DNA from: a virus
Length of the DNA stretch: 64,000 nucleotides
IMG/VR virus record: IMGVR_UViG_3300034062_004592
Coordinates: 21,463-85,462 of that record
Reading direction: 5' to 3' (one strand)
Shown: positions 38,717 through 47,626 of the stretch, piece by piece
Position numbering within the stretch: position 1 is the first letter of the stretch
Layout of the letters: each line of letters begins with the position of its first letter
Program-made: the position numbers and the translations under genes
Notes under the pieces: generated by a model
Seen by the model: the letters and a program-made list of their open reading frames with translations, nothing else
Told to the model about the DNA's origin: nothing
Databases searched by the model: none

Positions 38717-39152
38717 AGCTAAACGCTTTAGACGCCGCAAAAAAACAACAACGTATCAACTGAAAAACGGGTACATCTTTAAGATGCGCCTGATGCCGTG
38801 GTTAAGGACGGATGCTGGCTGTATTTGGCTTGCCAGCTTGGCAGTCGGTAAATCAAAACGTCAACTTAATGACTGGCTCAATAGACGCAACAAAAAGTCG
38901 GTGCGTTCCTTGTCGGCATCTTTAACAGGGCAAGAAGGGAACAAGATACAAGCTTTAGCTATCCGTCAAGTTCGCCATTGGGTAGTTGATTTACCGCCTG
39001 GTGATTCTTTGTGTTTAAGGTGTGAGTCTGCAGTGCCAGACAAACAATTCAAGGTGTGGCGACGTTGGTTTGAAGCGCATGAAGATCCAAGGTGGAGAAT
39101 AAATCCAGATCTTAAATCTTTCTATATTTATAAGCCTAGCAATTTAGAATAA
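38706..39152 (+). CDS. Basic hypothetical protein
   Basis: 148 residues, strongly basic (FRRRKKTTT, RNKKSVRSLSASL, ALAIRQVRHWVVDLPPGDSL). Not recognised; basic charge suggests nucleic-acid contact. Confidence 0.65.
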   Translation: MTYEAKRFRRRKKTTTYQLKNGYIFKMRLMPWLRTDAGCIWLASLAVGKSKRQLNDWLNRRNKKSVRSLSASLTGQEGNKIQALAIRQVRHWVVDLPPGDSLCLRCESAVPDKQFKVWRRWFEAHEDPRWRINPDLKSFYIYKPSNLE

Positions 39153-39169
39153 GGAAAAAGGTATTGATC

Positions 39170-39334
39170 ATGTCCCAATTTCAACGTTACCTGGAAATCT
39201 TGTTTGCTTTCCACGCTTTTTGTTCGTTAGTTTGTGCGCTGACTCCGACGCGCAAAGACGACACATTTATTGGTTATCTCTATCGTTTCCTTGAAGCCGG
39301 TGCTCTGTTGGTTGGTCGCGCCAAAGATCGCTGA
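39170..39334 (+). CDS. Holin-like small membrane protein
   Basis: 54 residues: a hydrophobic stretch (LEILFAFHAFCSLVCAL), then TPTRKDDTFIGYLYRFLEAG and VGRAKDR. The TPT-K-D...E...GxAKD layout is one I recall from small phage membrane proteins annotated as holins. AAAGG lies 8 bases before the ATG. The convergent endolysin gene follows at 39502, so a lysis role is reasonable. Confidence 0.6.
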   Translation: MSQFQRYLEILFAFHAFCSLVCALTPTRKDDTFIGYLYRFLEAGALLVGRAKDR

Positions 39335-39502
39335 TCAATCGGGCAACGCTTGAAACCACCAGGTGCATCCACCCTGTTTCTCTACCCAATCTCGTGTTGC
39401 ATACGCCGCCTCTTTCGAGAGTGTGGCGCATTTTTTTTCATCACCAACTTGCCAACACATATTGACACGTATGTGTGGATCTTTGTTTTTTGCTTTAGCC
39501 AT
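39335..39502 (-). CDS. Small protein behind the endolysin
   Basis: 55 residues from the ATG that overlaps the endolysin stop (ATGA). NMCWQVGDEKKCATLSKEAA and CTWWFQALPD; not recognised. Its stop ends one base after the holin-like gene's stop on the other strand. Confidence 0.65.
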   Translation of the reverse strand: MAKAKNKDPHIRVNMCWQVGDEKKCATLSKEAAYATRDWVEKQGGCTWWFQALPD

Positions 39503-40509
39503 CAGTAGTCCCAGCGAATTCGTGCTTTGCTTTCCCTCATCCCAAGATGGACAAATCCTTTTTTGGCACCGTAACCAACTGAGTACGGCCAATTTTTGTC
39601 ACACCAGTCTTGCAGTGTGTATATACTGACACCATCAATGTAAAAGTCAACGGCACCTTTGGAGGGTGCGTCATAAGTATGCTCACTGTTTCTTGCACCA
39701 CCAACTTGTGAATTAATTGGTTCCGGCCGTGAACCACTAGTAATTACCAACGGCTTGTTTCCAAATGCAGCACGTGCTTTTTCTAAGAACTTACACAGTT
39801 CCAAGGCTGTCTCACATTGATACTGTTTGGTGAAACGACGCGCCTCTTGATTCAAAGTCAGTTCACCGTAGGTGATGTGTTCCGTGACTTTGGTTGTGAA
39901 TGGGCTCCAAGGTTGAAATTTAGCTGACGTTTCAGGTTTTACTGCTGGCGCTGCGGGCTTGTCTTGTTTGGATAGGATGCCAATCAGTTTTGTTGCGTAG
40001 TTTGGATCAGTGGCGTACCCTTCGGTAACTAAAAGCCTGGCGCACTCTTCAGCATTTTTAGCACGATTAACACCTTGGTAGCGACCAAAGTCTTTGTACC
40101 AACGCTCGACTAGGTAGCAAACACAGGTGTAAAGGTCGGGGAAATCAATGAATCCGGCTTTGATCGTGACCCATTTACCGTTGAGAAATTCTTGGGTGTT
40201 GACGTTGGACCCACTTCCTTTTAATCCAAAGTAGTTGTGAGTACCTGATGTGTGTTTGCCCCAGCCTGATTCCAGTGCCCACTGAGCCGCAACAACTTCC
40301 GGATATTTACTGCCCGCTGCTTTTGCTGCTGCAAACACACCGTCCCAGGTGTTGTCAAAACTTTGGGGCGGTGTTGGTTTTTTTCGATACATAGACGCAA
40401 AAGTCTCCAGGACCGAGGAGGAAACCTGATCCTGGAGCCAGTTAAATGCGTCAATTTGATGTGGCAGTCCCTTGAAAAACTCAGCTGCCTCAACAATTTT
40501 TATCGACAT
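39502..40509 (-). CDS. Two-domain endolysin (glucosaminidase + M15 peptidase)
   Basis: 335 residues. Residues about 50-165 are a glucosaminidase of the FlgJ/GH73 type (WALESGWGKHTSGTHNYFGL, candidate acid E80). Residues about 215-335 are a D,D-carboxypeptidase-like M15 domain with zinc ligands H277 (SEH), D288 (AVDF) and H321 (FVHLG). It should cut both glycan and peptide bonds of the cell wall at lysis. Clustered with the holin-like gene. Confidence 0.9.
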   Translation of the reverse strand: MSIKIVEAAEFFKGLPHQIDAFNWLQDQVSSSVLETFASMYRKKPTPPQSFDNTWDGVFAAAKAAGSKYPEVVAAQWALESGWGKHTSGTHNYFGLKGSGSNVNTQEFLNGKWVTIKAGFIDFPDLYTCVCYLVERWYKDFGRYQGVNRAKNAEECARLLVTEGYATDPNYATKLIGILSKQDKPAAPAVKPETSAKFQPWSPFTTKVTEHITYGELTLNQEARRFTKQYQCETALELCKFLEKARAAFGNKPLVITSGSRPEPINSQVGGARNSEHTYDAPSKGAVDFYIDGVSIYTLQDWCDKNWPYSVGYGAKKGFVHLGMRESKARIRWDY

Positions 40510-40550
40510 CGACCTAAAGCTTTTTACTAACTTTAGATCAGGTGTGTCAA

Positions 40551-40742
40551 TTACTCAGCAGTTTCTTCTGCCACAACTTCGGGAGTAATGGCTTCCTCTT
40601 CGGATTCTGGTTCAAACTCCAGAGTATCAACCAGTTTGCCAATGAGTTCAGCGGCAAACGCAATAAGGTTGCAGTCACCTGTGGCACGTGCAGAACCAAA
40701 GGAGTTGATGGCGGAAACCAGTTGAGACTTTTTGCAGGCCAT
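40551..40742 (-). CDS. Small conserved cyanophage-type protein
   Basis: 63 residues: MACKKSQLVSAINSFGSARA, TGDCNLIAFAAELIGKLVDTL and an acidic tail. I recall relatives in cyanophage tail regions; function unknown. Confidence 0.7.
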   Translation of the reverse strand: MACKKSQLVSAINSFGSARATGDCNLIAFAAELIGKLVDTLEFEPESEEEAITPEVVAEETAE

Positions 40743-40778
40743 GTCAGTCAGTTAGCTTACGTAAAATATAGCAAATAA

Positions 40779-41102
40779 TCACCAGGGGATGCCAGCCGCT
40801 GATGTCGGGTTGAGCTTTTGTTGAATCTGGTTGTTCAAACCTTCTTCAATGGAAACAACTTGATCGACGCCAAGTGTTGCCAGTAACCAACCAACGACTT
40901 GCGATTTGGTCAATTGATTGTACGGCGTAAAGGAACCGGAGCCTGGCTCACCTAGCCCAACGCTGCCGTAAACACTGGCTGCTTCACCGCTTTCTTCCAG
41001 GGATGCAGTCCAGTGGATCTTGTAAACGGCACCGTCCGGGCATGTGTCTCCATCAGGAAGATGACGCTCAAGCTGTGCAATATCCCAGGTAACAGTAGAC
41101 AT
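40779..41102 (-). CDS. Conserved cyanophage-type hypothetical protein
   Basis: 107 residues: MSTVTWDIAQLERHLPDG, AVYKIHWTASLEESGEAAS, a GEPGSGSFTPYNQLTKSQVV block and a helix-rich end. This matches a family I know from cyanomyoviruses near tail fibres, with no assigned function. Confidence 0.7.
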   Translation of the reverse strand: MSTVTWDIAQLERHLPDGDTCPDGAVYKIHWTASLEESGEAASVYGSVGLGEPGSGSFTPYNQLTKSQVVGWLLATLGVDQVVSIEEGLNNQIQQKLNPTSAAGIPW

Positions 41103-41154
41103 GTTGATAAATGTTTTTCTTATTTTAACGGTTTGTTGATTTAAGCAACCTTAG

Positions 41155-41733
41155 TTAAAAACCAATTTCCAAAAATGAATGTCTTTCTGTTGACACAAAC
41201 CCACTTCGTGCTTGCCTTACAGAAATCCAGTACGGCAGAATACCAATCTTACGCCACATCCAGGCTCTCCATGTGTCGATTTTGATGTGAGTGGCATCGG
41301 ATGCTTTGTAGGAATCACCATCTTGGTAGCTGTGACCCTCAATGGGAACACGGCCACCCCACACTTGCTTTGCAATGGCAAGCGCTCGTGGCATGTGGGA
41401 GGAATCAGTGACCACAAACAAACGTGTGATGCCAAGTCGACGCAACAACTTATAGGTATGAGTGAAGTTGGTGACAGTGTCCCAGGCCTGTATGTCGATT
41501 GCGATTCGACTGCGATCAATGCCAGCAGCATCGTAATAACTGAGGCCATGGTCACCCCCTTCCGAGGAGATGACCACAGTTGCATTTGGATACTGCAGAG
41601 CAAGTTTAGCGGCCTTAGTTGCCCTGACCGGATTACCTCCCAAATGAAGAATAATATCCACGTGCTTACCAAGAAGAAAGGGCTGTACGTCGCCACGTAT
41701 CTGTAGCAGTGCAGACGTAAATGTAGTTGGCAT
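41155..41733 (-). CDS. DUF218/YdcF-like protein
   Basis: 192 residues from MPTTFTSALL; a start 15 bases earlier, or a later one avoiding overlap, is possible. VDIILHLGGNPVRATKAAKL, ATVVISSEGG, DTVTNFTHTYKLLRRLGI and VVTDSSHMPRAL match the DUF218 (YdcF/SanA) pattern, linked to envelope and nucleotide binding in bacteria. It is unusual inside a fibre operon and overlaps the fibre gene at 41666. Confidence 0.75.
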   Translation of the reverse strand: MPTTFTSALLQIRGDVQPFLLGKHVDIILHLGGNPVRATKAAKLALQYPNATVVISSEGGDHGLSYYDAAGIDRSRIAIDIQAWDTVTNFTHTYKLLRRLGITRLFVVTDSSHMPRALAIAKQVWGGRVPIEGHSYQDGDSYKASDATHIKIDTWRAWMWRKIGILPYWISVRQARSGFVSTERHSFLEIGF

Positions 41734-42433
41734 CCCAGCAGATTTCACCGGCGGTGCCAGTGGCGGTTGCTGATGCTGGAGTACGGGCAGTGCGCAGGCG
41801 AACGGTGTCAGAGTTTACATCTAATAGCGTGGAAGGACTACTCGTCCCAATCCCCACGCGGCCAGCGCTGTCGATGCGGAAGCGTTCGGCATTCACTGTC
41901 CAGAGTGTTAATGCATTACTTTGATAACCTATGTATCCATTTGGGTCGACACTGTTAACAAAACGTAGATATAAATCCGCGTTAGACGTTTGAAGTGTTG
42001 CGGGCGTAGTTGCGCTACCAGAAACGTGCAAAGATGTGCTAGGGCTACTCGTCCCAACCCCAAGTCTGCCCGTTGAATCAATAAAAATTCTTCCTGCACC
42101 ACCAGTGCTAATACCTAAAATGTCAGTACCAGCACCATATAAGCCAGGTGCCACACTTGCGCCAACACCCACTTGAATACTTGGTGCACCAGCGCTTCCT
42201 GCTGGAGCTTTAATAATTGCACCAGAAATTTGTGTGGTGTAAACACCTGATGCAAAGTTGGCAGTTGTACCAGTTACCGTTGTAGCTTGGACATTTAAAC
42301 CGGAGATGGTACCTGTTGCTGTTACGTTACCAGTAAAGGTAGGGTTTTGAACTAAACCTGAAATTGCTACACTCTTATCTCCGCCCGCATCTGTAAACGT
42401 AATCGTATCAACCTTGATAGTACCGTACGGCAT
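41666..42433 (-). CDS. Tail fibre / virion protein
   Basis: 255 residues: MPYGTIKVDTITFTDAGGDK, NPTFTGNVTATGTISG, then repeated RLGVGTSSPSTSLHV and RVGIGTSSPSTLLDV units and a C-terminal ICWDANYIYVCTATDTWRR. This is the typical layout of cyanophage fibre and spike tips. Confidence 0.8.
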   Translation of the reverse strand: MPYGTIKVDTITFTDAGGDKSVAISGLVQNPTFTGNVTATGTISGLNVQATTVTGTTANFASGVYTTQISGAIIKAPAGSAGAPSIQVGVGASVAPGLYGAGTDILGISTGGAGRIFIDSTGRLGVGTSSPSTSLHVSGSATTPATLQTSNADLYLRFVNSVDPNGYIGYQSNALTLWTVNAERFRIDSAGRVGIGTSSPSTLLDVNSDTVRLRTARTPASATATGTAGEICWDANYIYVCTATDTWRRTALSSW

Positions 42434-42471
42434 TGTTGCTTACCTGTTTTTACTTATTTTAAGCCAAAAAA

Positions 42472-44745
42472 TTAAGGAAGGATGATTAATGGTCCTTGAA
42501 TTACAAAACCAGATGCACTACCAGAAACAACACCGGAGCAAACAATGGCTGGTGTTGCACCAGAGGGAGTTGTAATCCGAAGAATACTACCGGTGATATT
42601 GGTGAATGCACCCGTAGCACTGGTCACTGTGGCGCCAGAAACTTGTGCACTGAAGTTACCATTGACAAAGTTGGCAGTAGTACCAGTGGTTGTTGTGCCG
42701 GTTAGCGACGTGAAGTTACCACTGACAGCATTTGCAGTTGTAAAATTAACCGTTGTGCCAGTAACGGTTGTCCCCGAAACGACGGTGGTAAATACACCGG
42801 ACGCAAAGTTGGCCGTAGTACCGGTAACAGTTACGCCTGTTACAACAGTAAATGCGCCGCTGATACCTGTGACAGTTGTAAACTGACCCGTATTACCGGT
42901 TATGGTTGCGCCAGAGACTCGTGTCGTGAATACGCCACTTTGAAAATTAGCGGTTGTACCCGTGACAGTTACACCAGTAACAACAGTAAATGCACCGCTT
43001 ACACCAGTGATTGTTGTGCCTTGGATCGTTGTGCCGGTTACGGTGGCACCAGACAGTAACGTAGTGAATACGCCAGTGACACCAGTAATTGATTGATAGT
43101 TACCGGTGGTTGCGTTAACGGTATTACCGGTAACCGTCGCACCAGAGACTACGGTTGTGAATACGCCAGATGCAAAGTTGGCAGTAGTACCGGTCGTTGT
43201 TGTACCGGTTAATGACGTGAAGCTACCAGTGACAGCAGTTGCAGTTGTGAATTGACCTGCAGTGCCGGTAACGGTGATGCCACTAATTGTTCCAGTGACA
43301 CTAAGACCGGAAGCAATAAAGCCGGATCCAAGTGTTGTTGTATTACCAGAGAATGTAAGGTTGCCGCCAAACGTTTGGTTGGTTGCCGTTAAGTTCTGAA
43401 AAATACCACTTGTAAAGTTGGCGGTTGTACCAGTGACGGTTGTACCTGAAAGCTGTGTTGTGAATACGCCTGACGCAAAGTTTGCCGTTGTGCCGGTTAT
43501 GGTCACACCCGTAAGAACAGTAAATGCTCCACTGACGCCAGTGACAGTCGTGAATTGAGCCGTGGTACCGGTTACGGTTGCGCCTGATAACGATGTAGTA
43601 AAGACGCCTGTTACTCCGGTCAGCGATGTAAATGTACCACTAACACCTGTGATTGTTTGTCCTGTTAACGATGTAAATGCACCGCTGATGCCAGTAACAG
43701 TTGTAAATTGAGCCAGTGTACCCGTTGTGGTTACACCGGTAAGTGACGTAAAGTTTCCTGTGACAGCATTTGCAGTCGTAAATTGTCCTGTATTGCCTGT
43801 AACGGTGGCACCTGAAACAGATGTTGTAAATACACCCGTAACACCAGTAAGCGACGTATATTGCCCCACATTTCCGGTAATCGTTGCACCCGATAACTGT
43901 GTTGTATAAACACCGGATACACCTGTTACAGATGTAAAGACTCCCGTTGCACCAGTAATTGTGTTGCCGCTGAGCGTACCAGTGACATTGACGTTACCCT
44001 GGAAAAGGCCTGAGCTGACAAACGTACTAACACCAGTAACCGTAAGTGTCGACTGGATAATTCCAGTGGCTGCCGTAAGTGTTTGGAAGTTTCCTGTGGT
44101 GACGTTAGCGGTAATACCCGTGACAGTTGTTGCTTGAATGGTACTGCCTGTGATTGTGGCACCGGATAACCGGGTGGTGAATACGCCAGAAACACCAGTG
44201 ATGTTTGCACCAGAAATTGATTGGCCTGAGACTGTGGTAAATTGGCCAACGTTGCCGGTAATTGCCGCACCAGAGAGACTGGTTGTAAAAACACCGGTTA
44301 CACCAGTAAGTGACTGATAGTCACCTGTGGTTGCTTGGATGTTATTACCGGTGATCGTGGCGCCAGATACTCTGTCCGTAAATCGTCCAGACACAAAGTT
44401 TGCCATGGAGCCAGTGAAGGTTGTTCCACTGGTAGTGCCGCTGACATTTAAATTGTTCTGGACGATAACACCGCTAAATGTTCCAAGGCCTGAGCTTGTT
44501 ACTGTGCTCAGGGTTGTTGTACCACTAACGGTTAAACCGCCTTGAATTACAACATTGCCACTGATTGTTTCGCCAGTGACGTTTGCATAGTATTGATCTA
44601 GGTAGGTACGAAACTGAGTAAAGGTAATTTTTTTGTTGCGCAGTACCGGGTCCACTTCAAAAACGTGGACCAGCGTCATGAGATCTTCGTCGACAATCTC
44701 AGTGCCGTCAATAGACGAGAATTCGCTAATCCTTCTGTTGGCCAC
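42472..44745 (-). CDS. Long repetitive tail fibre
   Basis: 757 residues. The N-terminus (MANRRISEFSSIDGTEIVDE...DLMTLV) matches the virion-anchoring part of cyanophage fibres. From about residue 55 the protein is dozens of imperfect repeats of the type TGVFTTxLSGATVTGxT and TGxSGAFTxLTG, 14-18 residues each, giving a Thr/Gly/Val-rich fibrous shaft. Confidence 0.85.
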   Translation of the reverse strand: MANRRISEFSSIDGTEIVDEDLMTLVHVFEVDPVLRNKKITFTQFRTYLDQYYANVTGETISGNVVIQGGLTVSGTTTLSTVTSSGLGTFSGVIVQNNLNVSGTTSGTTFTGSMANFVSGRFTDRVSGATITGNNIQATTGDYQSLTGVTGVFTTSLSGAAITGNVGQFTTVSGQSISGANITGVSGVFTTRLSGATITGSTIQATTVTGITANVTTGNFQTLTAATGIIQSTLTVTGVSTFVSSGLFQGNVNVTGTLSGNTITGATGVFTSVTGVSGVYTTQLSGATITGNVGQYTSLTGVTGVFTTSVSGATVTGNTGQFTTANAVTGNFTSLTGVTTTGTLAQFTTVTGISGAFTSLTGQTITGVSGTFTSLTGVTGVFTTSLSGATVTGTTAQFTTVTGVSGAFTVLTGVTITGTTANFASGVFTTQLSGTTVTGTTANFTSGIFQNLTATNQTFGGNLTFSGNTTTLGSGFIASGLSVTGTISGITVTGTAGQFTTATAVTGSFTSLTGTTTTGTTANFASGVFTTVVSGATVTGNTVNATTGNYQSITGVTGVFTTLLSGATVTGTTIQGTTITGVSGAFTVVTGVTVTGTTANFQSGVFTTRVSGATITGNTGQFTTVTGISGAFTVVTGVTVTGTTANFASGVFTTVVSGTTVTGTTVNFTTANAVSGNFTSLTGTTTTGTTANFVNGNFSAQVSGATVTSATGAFTNITGSILRITTPSGATPAIVCSGVVSGSASGFVIQGPLIILP

Positions 44746-44790
44746 CTACTTATACTGCGCAGTATTATACCTAATTATAGTTCTCTTTGC

Positions 44791-45102
44791 TCACTTAACC
44801 CTTACCTCAATCTTTGGCAGCAGGTTGGAAACACCGTGCCAAACAAATTGGATTCCTGTTACAATTCCACAAGAAATGAGGAATACAACCAGTAATTCTG
44901 CAACGGTAAGGTTGCGCCGAACATACATCACCTGCGGCGGTTGCTGTTGAAAGCTTGCTTGCTGGGCCAAGGCTTGTTGGATGGCTAGTTCTTTTGCCCT
45001 TGCTTTCATTGCAGCAAGATTTTCAGGGCTGATCTCATTCATGAAATAGTCCTGACCAGTGGGTTGACCCGGAAACTGACTAGGGGGAATTTGTTCTTCC
45101 AT
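44791..45102 (-). CDS. Membrane-anchored small protein
   Basis: 103 residues from MEEQIPPSQFPGQ. A Gln/Ala-rich helix (about 30-60) precedes a basic turn (YVRRNLT) and one membrane helix (ELLVVFLISCGIVTGIQFVW). Not recognised; possibly a virion or infection-membrane protein. Confidence 0.65.
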   Translation of the reverse strand: MEEQIPPSQFPGQPTGQDYFMNEISPENLAAMKARAKELAIQQALAQQASFQQQPPQVMYVRRNLTVAELLVVFLISCGIVTGIQFVWHGVSNLLPKIEVRVK

Positions 45103-45153
45103 GATGCAAAACCTTTTCACACACACTAGCATCTATAGAGAGGATTTGTCGCC

Positions 45154-45579
45154 ATGAACTACGGCTTACGAAAAGGTTTGGAGGATATTGCCGCCGAACT
45201 GAAGGGTATTCGCAACATCCTTTCATCAATGTGGCACAGTCGTTACGGAGAAGACGAGACAAATATCTTGAATCCCCAGATTTACGCAGATGAATACGTA
45301 TCAACTGAGGAGTGTGCCAAGCGGTTGGGCGTATCCGATCAAACGATCAGAAATTGGATTTCTATTGGACGTAAGACTCCTGACAAGGGTTGGGTAGAAG
45401 GTGTTCACTACGTCAATATTTCGCCAGATCCCAATCGTAAAGCGGTTATTCGCATCCCGTGGAACCAGATGATCCACGCATTCTGCAAGAATCGCCAAAG
45501 TGATCTCTGGGATTTTATTGGCAACACCGGTGCACGGTCGACCAAATATAAAACAACCAACCCCGATCGCCTCGTATAA
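45154..45579 (+). CDS. Helix-turn-helix DNA-binding protein
   Basis: 141 residues. YVSTEECAKRLGVSDQTIRN (49-68) and the following WISIGR-basic wing form a MerR/excisionase-like HTH. A second part (IRIPWNQMIHAFCKN) follows. GAGAGGA lies upstream of the ATG. Its stop overlaps the next ATG, so it heads a plus-strand operon between two minus-strand blocks and may regulate it. Confidence 0.75.
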   Translation: MNYGLRKGLEDIAAELKGIRNILSSMWHSRYGEDETNILNPQIYADEYVSTEECAKRLGVSDQTIRNWISIGRKTPDKGWVEGVHYVNISPDPNRKAVIRIPWNQMIHAFCKNRQSDLWDFIGNTGARSTKYKTTNPDRLV

Positions 45580-46046
45580 TGCCGCACAGATTTCACGGGA
45601 TTGAAACTGAGGTTGTAACCCTGGTCAATTACAGGGAAGTATTGCCAGCATCACTTGCAGATCAAGTGGAGATGTTCTTGCCACCCGAAGGATCCTTCGA
45701 TGACGGGTGCCTGCAAAGATACCTGGAAAATTTAAAAAATTATGAAGAAGAAGATGCGAACTTTGGTATGACACTTGCCAATCGTTTGCGTCTTGCGTTC
45801 CAGGACTTAACACCTGATACAATCTGCGGCAAATTCCCGCAAGCTGAATTGCCACTTAAACGACGGCTGCGTTGTGTGGCAGAATATCTGATCCGTTCAG
45901 GAGAATTTGAAAAACTGAAGGACGATACTGGACGCCTCGTAAAAAAACGCGGTATCCTGGGCAAGATGGTTGTCTTGTACAAACCAACCAATAAACTACT
46001 GGAAGCACTAATCAAGCAGGGGTTGATCAAAAATGAGCCGTCGTGA
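45579..46046 (+). CDS. Hypothetical protein
   Basis: 155 residues, with a basic C-terminal half (KRRLRCVAEYLIRSGEFEKL, KKRGILGKMVVLYKPTN, LLEALIKQGLI) shaped like a winged helix. Function unknown. Confidence 0.65.
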   Translation: MPHRFHGIETEVVTLVNYREVLPASLADQVEMFLPPEGSFDDGCLQRYLENLKNYEEEDANFGMTLANRLRLAFQDLTPDTICGKFPQAELPLKRRLRCVAEYLIRSGEFEKLKDDTGRLVKKRGILGKMVVLYKPTNKLLEALIKQGLIKNEPS

Positions 46047-46419
46047 AAAGTTGATCGCATCGGTGATCGGTCCTGAGCTTGATCAAACAAAAGCCAAGAT
46101 GCTTGATGCCACTATCAAGTTGATCCTTGGTGACATGGGGCAGCATTATTGCAAAATGTGGGAGCATGAAGGTCCAGGGGTAATGGTGTTTCAACCTGAC
46201 AATTCCGACCGTTCGATGTTCTTCATGACGCTAAAGGAGATGCACTCAGCGCAAGAGGAGTGTGAACGCGGTAATGATGGTGATTTAGCTGAAACATTCA
46301 GGCGTATCCTCAGTGCCGCACAGAAGATTGATCCAGCGGAAAAAGCTGGTTACATCATCAATGATGCAGCGGGCATGCGTTACTTGGAGATCGACTATAC
46401 CAAAGTGTCAGAAGACTGA
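46033..46419 (+). CDS. Hypothetical protein
   Basis: 128 residues, mostly helical, with GPGVMVFQPDNSDRSMFFMT as a strand pair. Not recognised. It overlaps the previous gene by 14 bases; its stop overlaps the next ATG by 1. Confidence 0.7.
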   Translation: MSRREKLIASVIGPELDQTKAKMLDATIKLILGDMGQHYCKMWEHEGPGVMVFQPDNSDRSMFFMTLKEMHSAQEECERGNDGDLAETFRRILSAAQKIDPAEKAGYIINDAAGMRYLEIDYTKVSED

Positions 46420-47006
46420 TGGCAATTGAAAACATCAAGGCTCACGCAGAAGATCGTGAGTTAATCACAAGTTCTGACCTGGTTTCAGCAGCGCACGCCC
46501 TGATGGAGGGTATTGATCTTGATGTTGCCAGCTCGGATTTTGCAAATGAATACGTCGATGCCAAGAAGTATTTCACTCCATCTGACGATGGATTGAACTG
46601 CCAAACGTGGTACGGCAAGGTTTACGTCTTTCCTCCCAGCGGGGCATACTTCTGGGATAAGAAGAATGAACGTTGGAAGATGACACGGTCTTCTTCTCCA
46701 ACTTTGACATCGTCACATGCGGTGTGGTTCCGAAAGCTGTACCGCAGCTGGTTAGCGAGAGAAGTAAGTCAGGGCTTGTACTTTACCAACTGCCCGGACA
46801 TGATTCGTTACGAGTTTAAAATCTTTGATTTTCCCATCTGCATCTTGCGGACGCCACCGACGTTAACAGTTCGCAAGAGCACAGGTGTTGGCGTGCATAA
46901 AACGTGCACCTCGCTATTGGTGTACCTGCCCCCCATGGAAGATACGGGGAAAGCGATCGAACGTTTTAAGGATATTTACGAGCCAAGGGGGCACATTCTC
47001 TGTTAA
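46419..47006 (+). CDS. Dam-like fold protein lacking the NPPY motif
   Basis: 195 residues. IDLDVASSDFANEYV and DDGLNCQTWYGKVYVFPPSG follow the layout of phage N-6-adenine methyltransferases (DVAAS...DGL..W....FVNPPY), but the catalytic NPPY/DPPY is replaced by FPPS. TRSSSPTLTSSHAVWFRKLY and YFTNCPDMIRYEFKIFDFP are distinctive. Either an inactive relative or another enzyme with the same fold. Confidence 0.55.
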   Translation: MAIENIKAHAEDRELITSSDLVSAAHALMEGIDLDVASSDFANEYVDAKKYFTPSDDGLNCQTWYGKVYVFPPSGAYFWDKKNERWKMTRSSSPTLTSSHAVWFRKLYRSWLAREVSQGLYFTNCPDMIRYEFKIFDFPICILRTPPTLTVRKSTGVGVHKTCTSLLVYLPPMEDTGKAIERFKDIYEPRGHILC

Positions 47007-47038
47007 TTTCTCTAGAGTGAAAAGGATTAAAAGGAATT

Positions 47039-47626
47039 ATGAGCATCCTTGCCGACTGGGAAATTCGTGAGCAGGCCCTTGAACATGGGATGATTGATCC
47101 ATTTGTGGATCATTTGGTAAGCAAGGAGAATGGACGGAAACTTCTCAGTTACGGCCTCAGTTCGTACGGATATGACATTCGCCTGTCACCTAGTCAGTGC
47201 CTGATTTTTGGCCGTGTACAAGCAGGGGATTGTGACCCCAAGAATTTTGATCCCAATATTTTGAAGCCAGCGGATCTGCGGGAAGACGAACGTGGTCAAT
47301 ACTTTTTGCTGCCGCCGTACGGTTACTGTCTTGGGGTAGCGCACGAACGTCTGAGGCTCCCTAGCAACATTAGTGTTGTAGCTGTTGGTAAATCTACATA
47401 TGCACGGTCAGGGATCATGGTAAACATCACGCCCGCCGAAGCGGGATGGGAGGGTTACCTTACGCTTGAAATCAGTAACTGCACTGGTTTGTTCAATCGC
47501 ATTTATGCGAATGAGGGAATCACTCAGCTTTTGTTCCACACTGGTAGCCATTGTGAAGTTACTTACCAGGACCGGAAAGGTAAGTATCAAGACCAACCAA
47601 AGAACGTTGTGTTCTCCCAGGTTTAG
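47039..47626 (+). CDS. dcd: dCTP deaminase
   Basis: 195 residues. Active-site block VGKSTYARSGIMVNITPAEA (S119, R123) followed by GWEGYLTLEISN (E144) matches dCTP deaminase. It converts dCTP to dUTP, feeding dUMP to ThyX once the dUTP is hydrolysed. Length is typical for a monofunctional enzyme. AAGGA lies 5 bases before the ATG. Its 3' end overlaps the convergent gene by 4 bases. Confidence 0.92.
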   Translation: MSILADWEIREQALEHGMIDPFVDHLVSKENGRKLLSYGLSSYGYDIRLSPSQCLIFGRVQAGDCDPKNFDPNILKPADLREDERGQYFLLPPYGYCLGVAHERLRLPSNISVVAVGKSTYARSGIMVNITPAEAGWEGYLTLEISNCTGLFNRIYANEGITQLLFHTGSHCEVTYQDRKGKYQDQPKNVVFSQV

